Positions 56,577-58,337 of a stretch of DNA of 58,337 bases are shown in pieces (the stretch's first letter is position 1; the number at the start of each line of letters is the position of its first letter). The stretch covers positions 178,846,672 to 178,905,008 of the forward strand of contig JBOZIK010000001.1 in the NCBI GenBank assembly GCA_051453625.1, read 5' to 3'. The DNA comes from Welwitschia mirabilis (lineage: Eukaryota; Gnetophyta; Gnetopsida; Welwitschiales). The notes under the pieces were generated by a model. The model was given only the letters and a program-made list of their open reading frames with translations. It was not told where the DNA came from and made no database searches. The position numbers and the translations under genes are program-made.

Positions 56577-57676
56577 TACTCTAATGATATCCTATACTTT
56601 TTCCAAAACATACTTCAATCTATTAATTAATAATGGCTCAACTCATGGTAACATAATTTCATTCACTATATAAAGGTTAATAAACTTAATAGTCACTTAA
56701 TCCTTCACAACTATAAAATAAGAATGGAAAGTAAGGACTTAGATTAAGTAATTATAAAATACACTTAAATGATAATAGAACTTCATGCTAATTTTGCTAA
56801 TTAATCATTATAGGTATAAAGAAATTTGCAACTTGAAATTAAAAGAATATAACTATTATGTGTTAAATCAAAAAAGGAACATTACATTGATGGAAGAAGG
56901 AAGTTGAAAAAAACTCTGTAAGCTATCCTTGAAGTAAGCTCGCTTCCCACATAAAGCACTTAGGAGGCCATGTTAAATTGATGCTCTAAATATTCTTTTT
57001 CTTTTTTTTTATTTTGCTAAAATAAAGGATATTACAAATGAGGGCCCAAGGCCCTTTTATAGTAAAGCATGAGGTGGAGGGTGGTTACAACCCTTTAGCT
57101 CATAGTGTTAAGTGAGTGGTTAAAAAATGTATCATATAGAATTAGGTAAGGTCTTTGTCCTCTTGCATTTAGTAGGAATCATTATAACGAGCCTAATAAT
57201 TGACTTCTAAATGTTGTTGATTTTGTTAACTAATGATGTTGTCATGTGGTTCCACAATCATCCTACTCAACATTACTATGTGTTGATGCTACATATGATC
57301 ATCATCACTACCATGTGTCGTCAAAGATGCTAGTTATTTCTAATGTGAAATTTATTTAAGCTTATAATCCTATTTAACTAAATTTTATATGACAAGTTCT
57401 CAAAATGCATTTGAGGTGATCTGCTTAGAAGCACCACTAACACCAATGACTTAGAGGATGGCACTAGTGTTTTAGACCAAATGATGTTCATAATTTATAA
57501 TGTTTCTATAAATGGGATAATTATCCTTAAGATGTTATAGGAAGATGATAATTCATGATTATTATGAAAAAGTAATATAAAACATCTTTCTATGATGAAT
57601 TAATTATATTAATGTCTTTTATTAAGATAAATTAATCAAATAGCTTGATAAAAATATTAATTTATACATGTTAACA
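56577..57676 (-). repeat. B 5' LTR
   Basis: Partner of 19094-20195. Ends ...TTAACA on the plus strand directly before TSD ACTAT. The left boundary is uncertain by about 10 bases. Contains TATAAAAG on the minus strand at 57061-57054. Confidence 0.75.
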
Positions 57677-57681
57677 ACTAT
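57677..57681. repeat. B target-site duplication, right (ACTAT)
   Basis: Identical to 19089-19093. Confidence 0.75.
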
Positions 57682-58337
57682 CCATATTGATTTCAACATG
57701 GTGCCGAGTTTAATTGAAAATATTCTGTTATGTTTAGAGCCAAACACTTAATAGCTCTATATCATGTTCTATACTTGATTTTTATTACATTATTCTATCT
57801 CTTGGTAAACATAAGAATGATGTAATCCTCTATAAACTTAATTTCTTGCACTGACTCTACTCTTAGTAGAAGATAAATGCACCTCTGTTTAAATTTCTTA
57901 TGCACATCATTTAGTATGAGAACAAGAATTGTCAATATGCTAGCTTGACTATGGAATTGTACCATTACTTCCACATTCTTCTACTATAGCATAATGTCCC
58001 CATTCTCAAGCCTTCACATCTACTTAATTACTATCCACTGATATGTATGCATATTTTTAAGGCTAGTCTTATTCAGAGATCTTCTTGTGATAGAGGTACA
58101 AAGCCTTGTATCCTTTTTATTATGATCTTACTACTATGTCAACTACTCTAAAGGACTTATATATCCTATAATGGATCTTCTTACTTCTCTTTATACAAGG
58201 ATGTATGAGTAGAAGAAGTTTCATTAGTAGGTTCTATACCTGTGTAAAATGATAAGAGGATTAAACAAGTTTCTACAGACATTTTGACATCCTTTACCTT
58301 TACCTTCTTATTTTCCAACATCATTCCTTAATCCTTT
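57682..58337. other. Unassigned flank right of B
   Basis: No coding similarity recognised on either strand. The word ACATGGTGCCGAG near 57695 resembles an LTR end plus PBS start, but there is nothing else to support it. It would join to 18980-19088 if B were removed. Confidence 0.35.

Larger units (their letters stand above)
19094..57676 (-). mobile_element. Element B: Ty3/gypsy host of three insertions
   Basis: LTR-like repeats sit at 19094-20195 and 56577-57676 in the same orientation, flanked by a perfect TSD ACTAT (19089-19093, 57677-57681). Minus-strand order inside: gag (55080-56560 and 36800-38240), PR (36360-36800), RT (35200-36300), RNase H (split at 25683/35106), INT (24971-25330 and 21590-22457). 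Without G, E1 and D the element would be about 10 kb, normal for a plant gypsy element. Every domain is broken by stops. Confidence 0.8.

Noticed and set aside
57690-57706. Possible LTR end plus PBS (CAACATGGTGCCGAG)
   Set aside because: Only the word itself supports it; no LTR start, gag or partner repeat could be found in the window.
1-58337. Bacterial-type operons, tRNA or rRNA genes, host exons
   Set aside because: I looked on both strands for these and saw no convincing candidate; all recognisable coding signals are retroelement domains.

Overview
The window looks like repeat-rich, AT-rich plant nuclear DNA, probably from an angiosperm with a large genome. I recognise no host gene, tRNA, rRNA or CRISPR array. 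Almost every long stretch belongs to a decayed LTR retrotransposon, and many of these are nested. The evidence is plant-type Ty3/gypsy gag-pol (Athila/Tat-like) and Ty1/copia (SIRE/Maximus-like) reading frames, tRNA primer-binding sites, polypurine tracts, paired long direct repeats and short target-site duplications (TSDs). I cannot name the species.

Layout, left to right. (1) Element A, minus strand, about 1-5294: gypsy RT fragment, protease, gag, a tRNA-Asp type PBS (3585-3602) and a 1.7 kb 5' LTR. It appears to have inserted into the 5' LTR of element C. (2) Element C, plus strand, about 5295-18979: the rest of its 5' LTR, a possible PBS, a copia LTR insertion F (5769-7147), gag-PR-RT-RNaseH-INT (about 7560-12300), a tandem repeat, an antisense ORF (ATG at 13934), diverged repeats, a sense accessory ORF (about 15895-17945) and the 3' LTR (18026-18979, TGATG...CATCA). 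(3) Element B, minus strand, 19094-57676, bounded by a perfect TSD ACTAT (19089-19093 and 57677-57681). Its reading frame is split by three insertions: solo LTR G (22463-24970, TSD GGTAG/GATAG) in the integrase; copia element E1 (25689-35100, TSD ATAAG/ATAAG) in RNase H; and gypsy element D (about 38247-55069, plus strand) in gag. D in turn holds copia element E2 (41507-48769) in its own gag. (4) 57682-58337 is unassigned flank.

Nesting gives a relative order of insertion: B before G, E1 and D; D before E2; C before A and F. All the coding regions are broken by stops and frameshifts. Many lesions look like C-to-T or G-to-A changes, as expected for old methylated DNA: CAA/CAG/TGG become stops, LTR ends TG...CA become TA...TA, and PBS mismatches are mostly transitions. 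No element looks able to move by itself.

The less ordinary content is accessory. E1, E2 and C each carry a non-gag-pol ORF with a pattern like the 'putative plant transposon protein' domain. C also has an unrecognised antisense ORF. The E1/E2 LTRs carry a dispersed GACGTC-like array and tandem TGATGAT...ATCATCA hairpins. Six N-runs interrupt the window; four of them are flanked by near-identical copies, which suggests unmerged contig ends rather than biological repeats.
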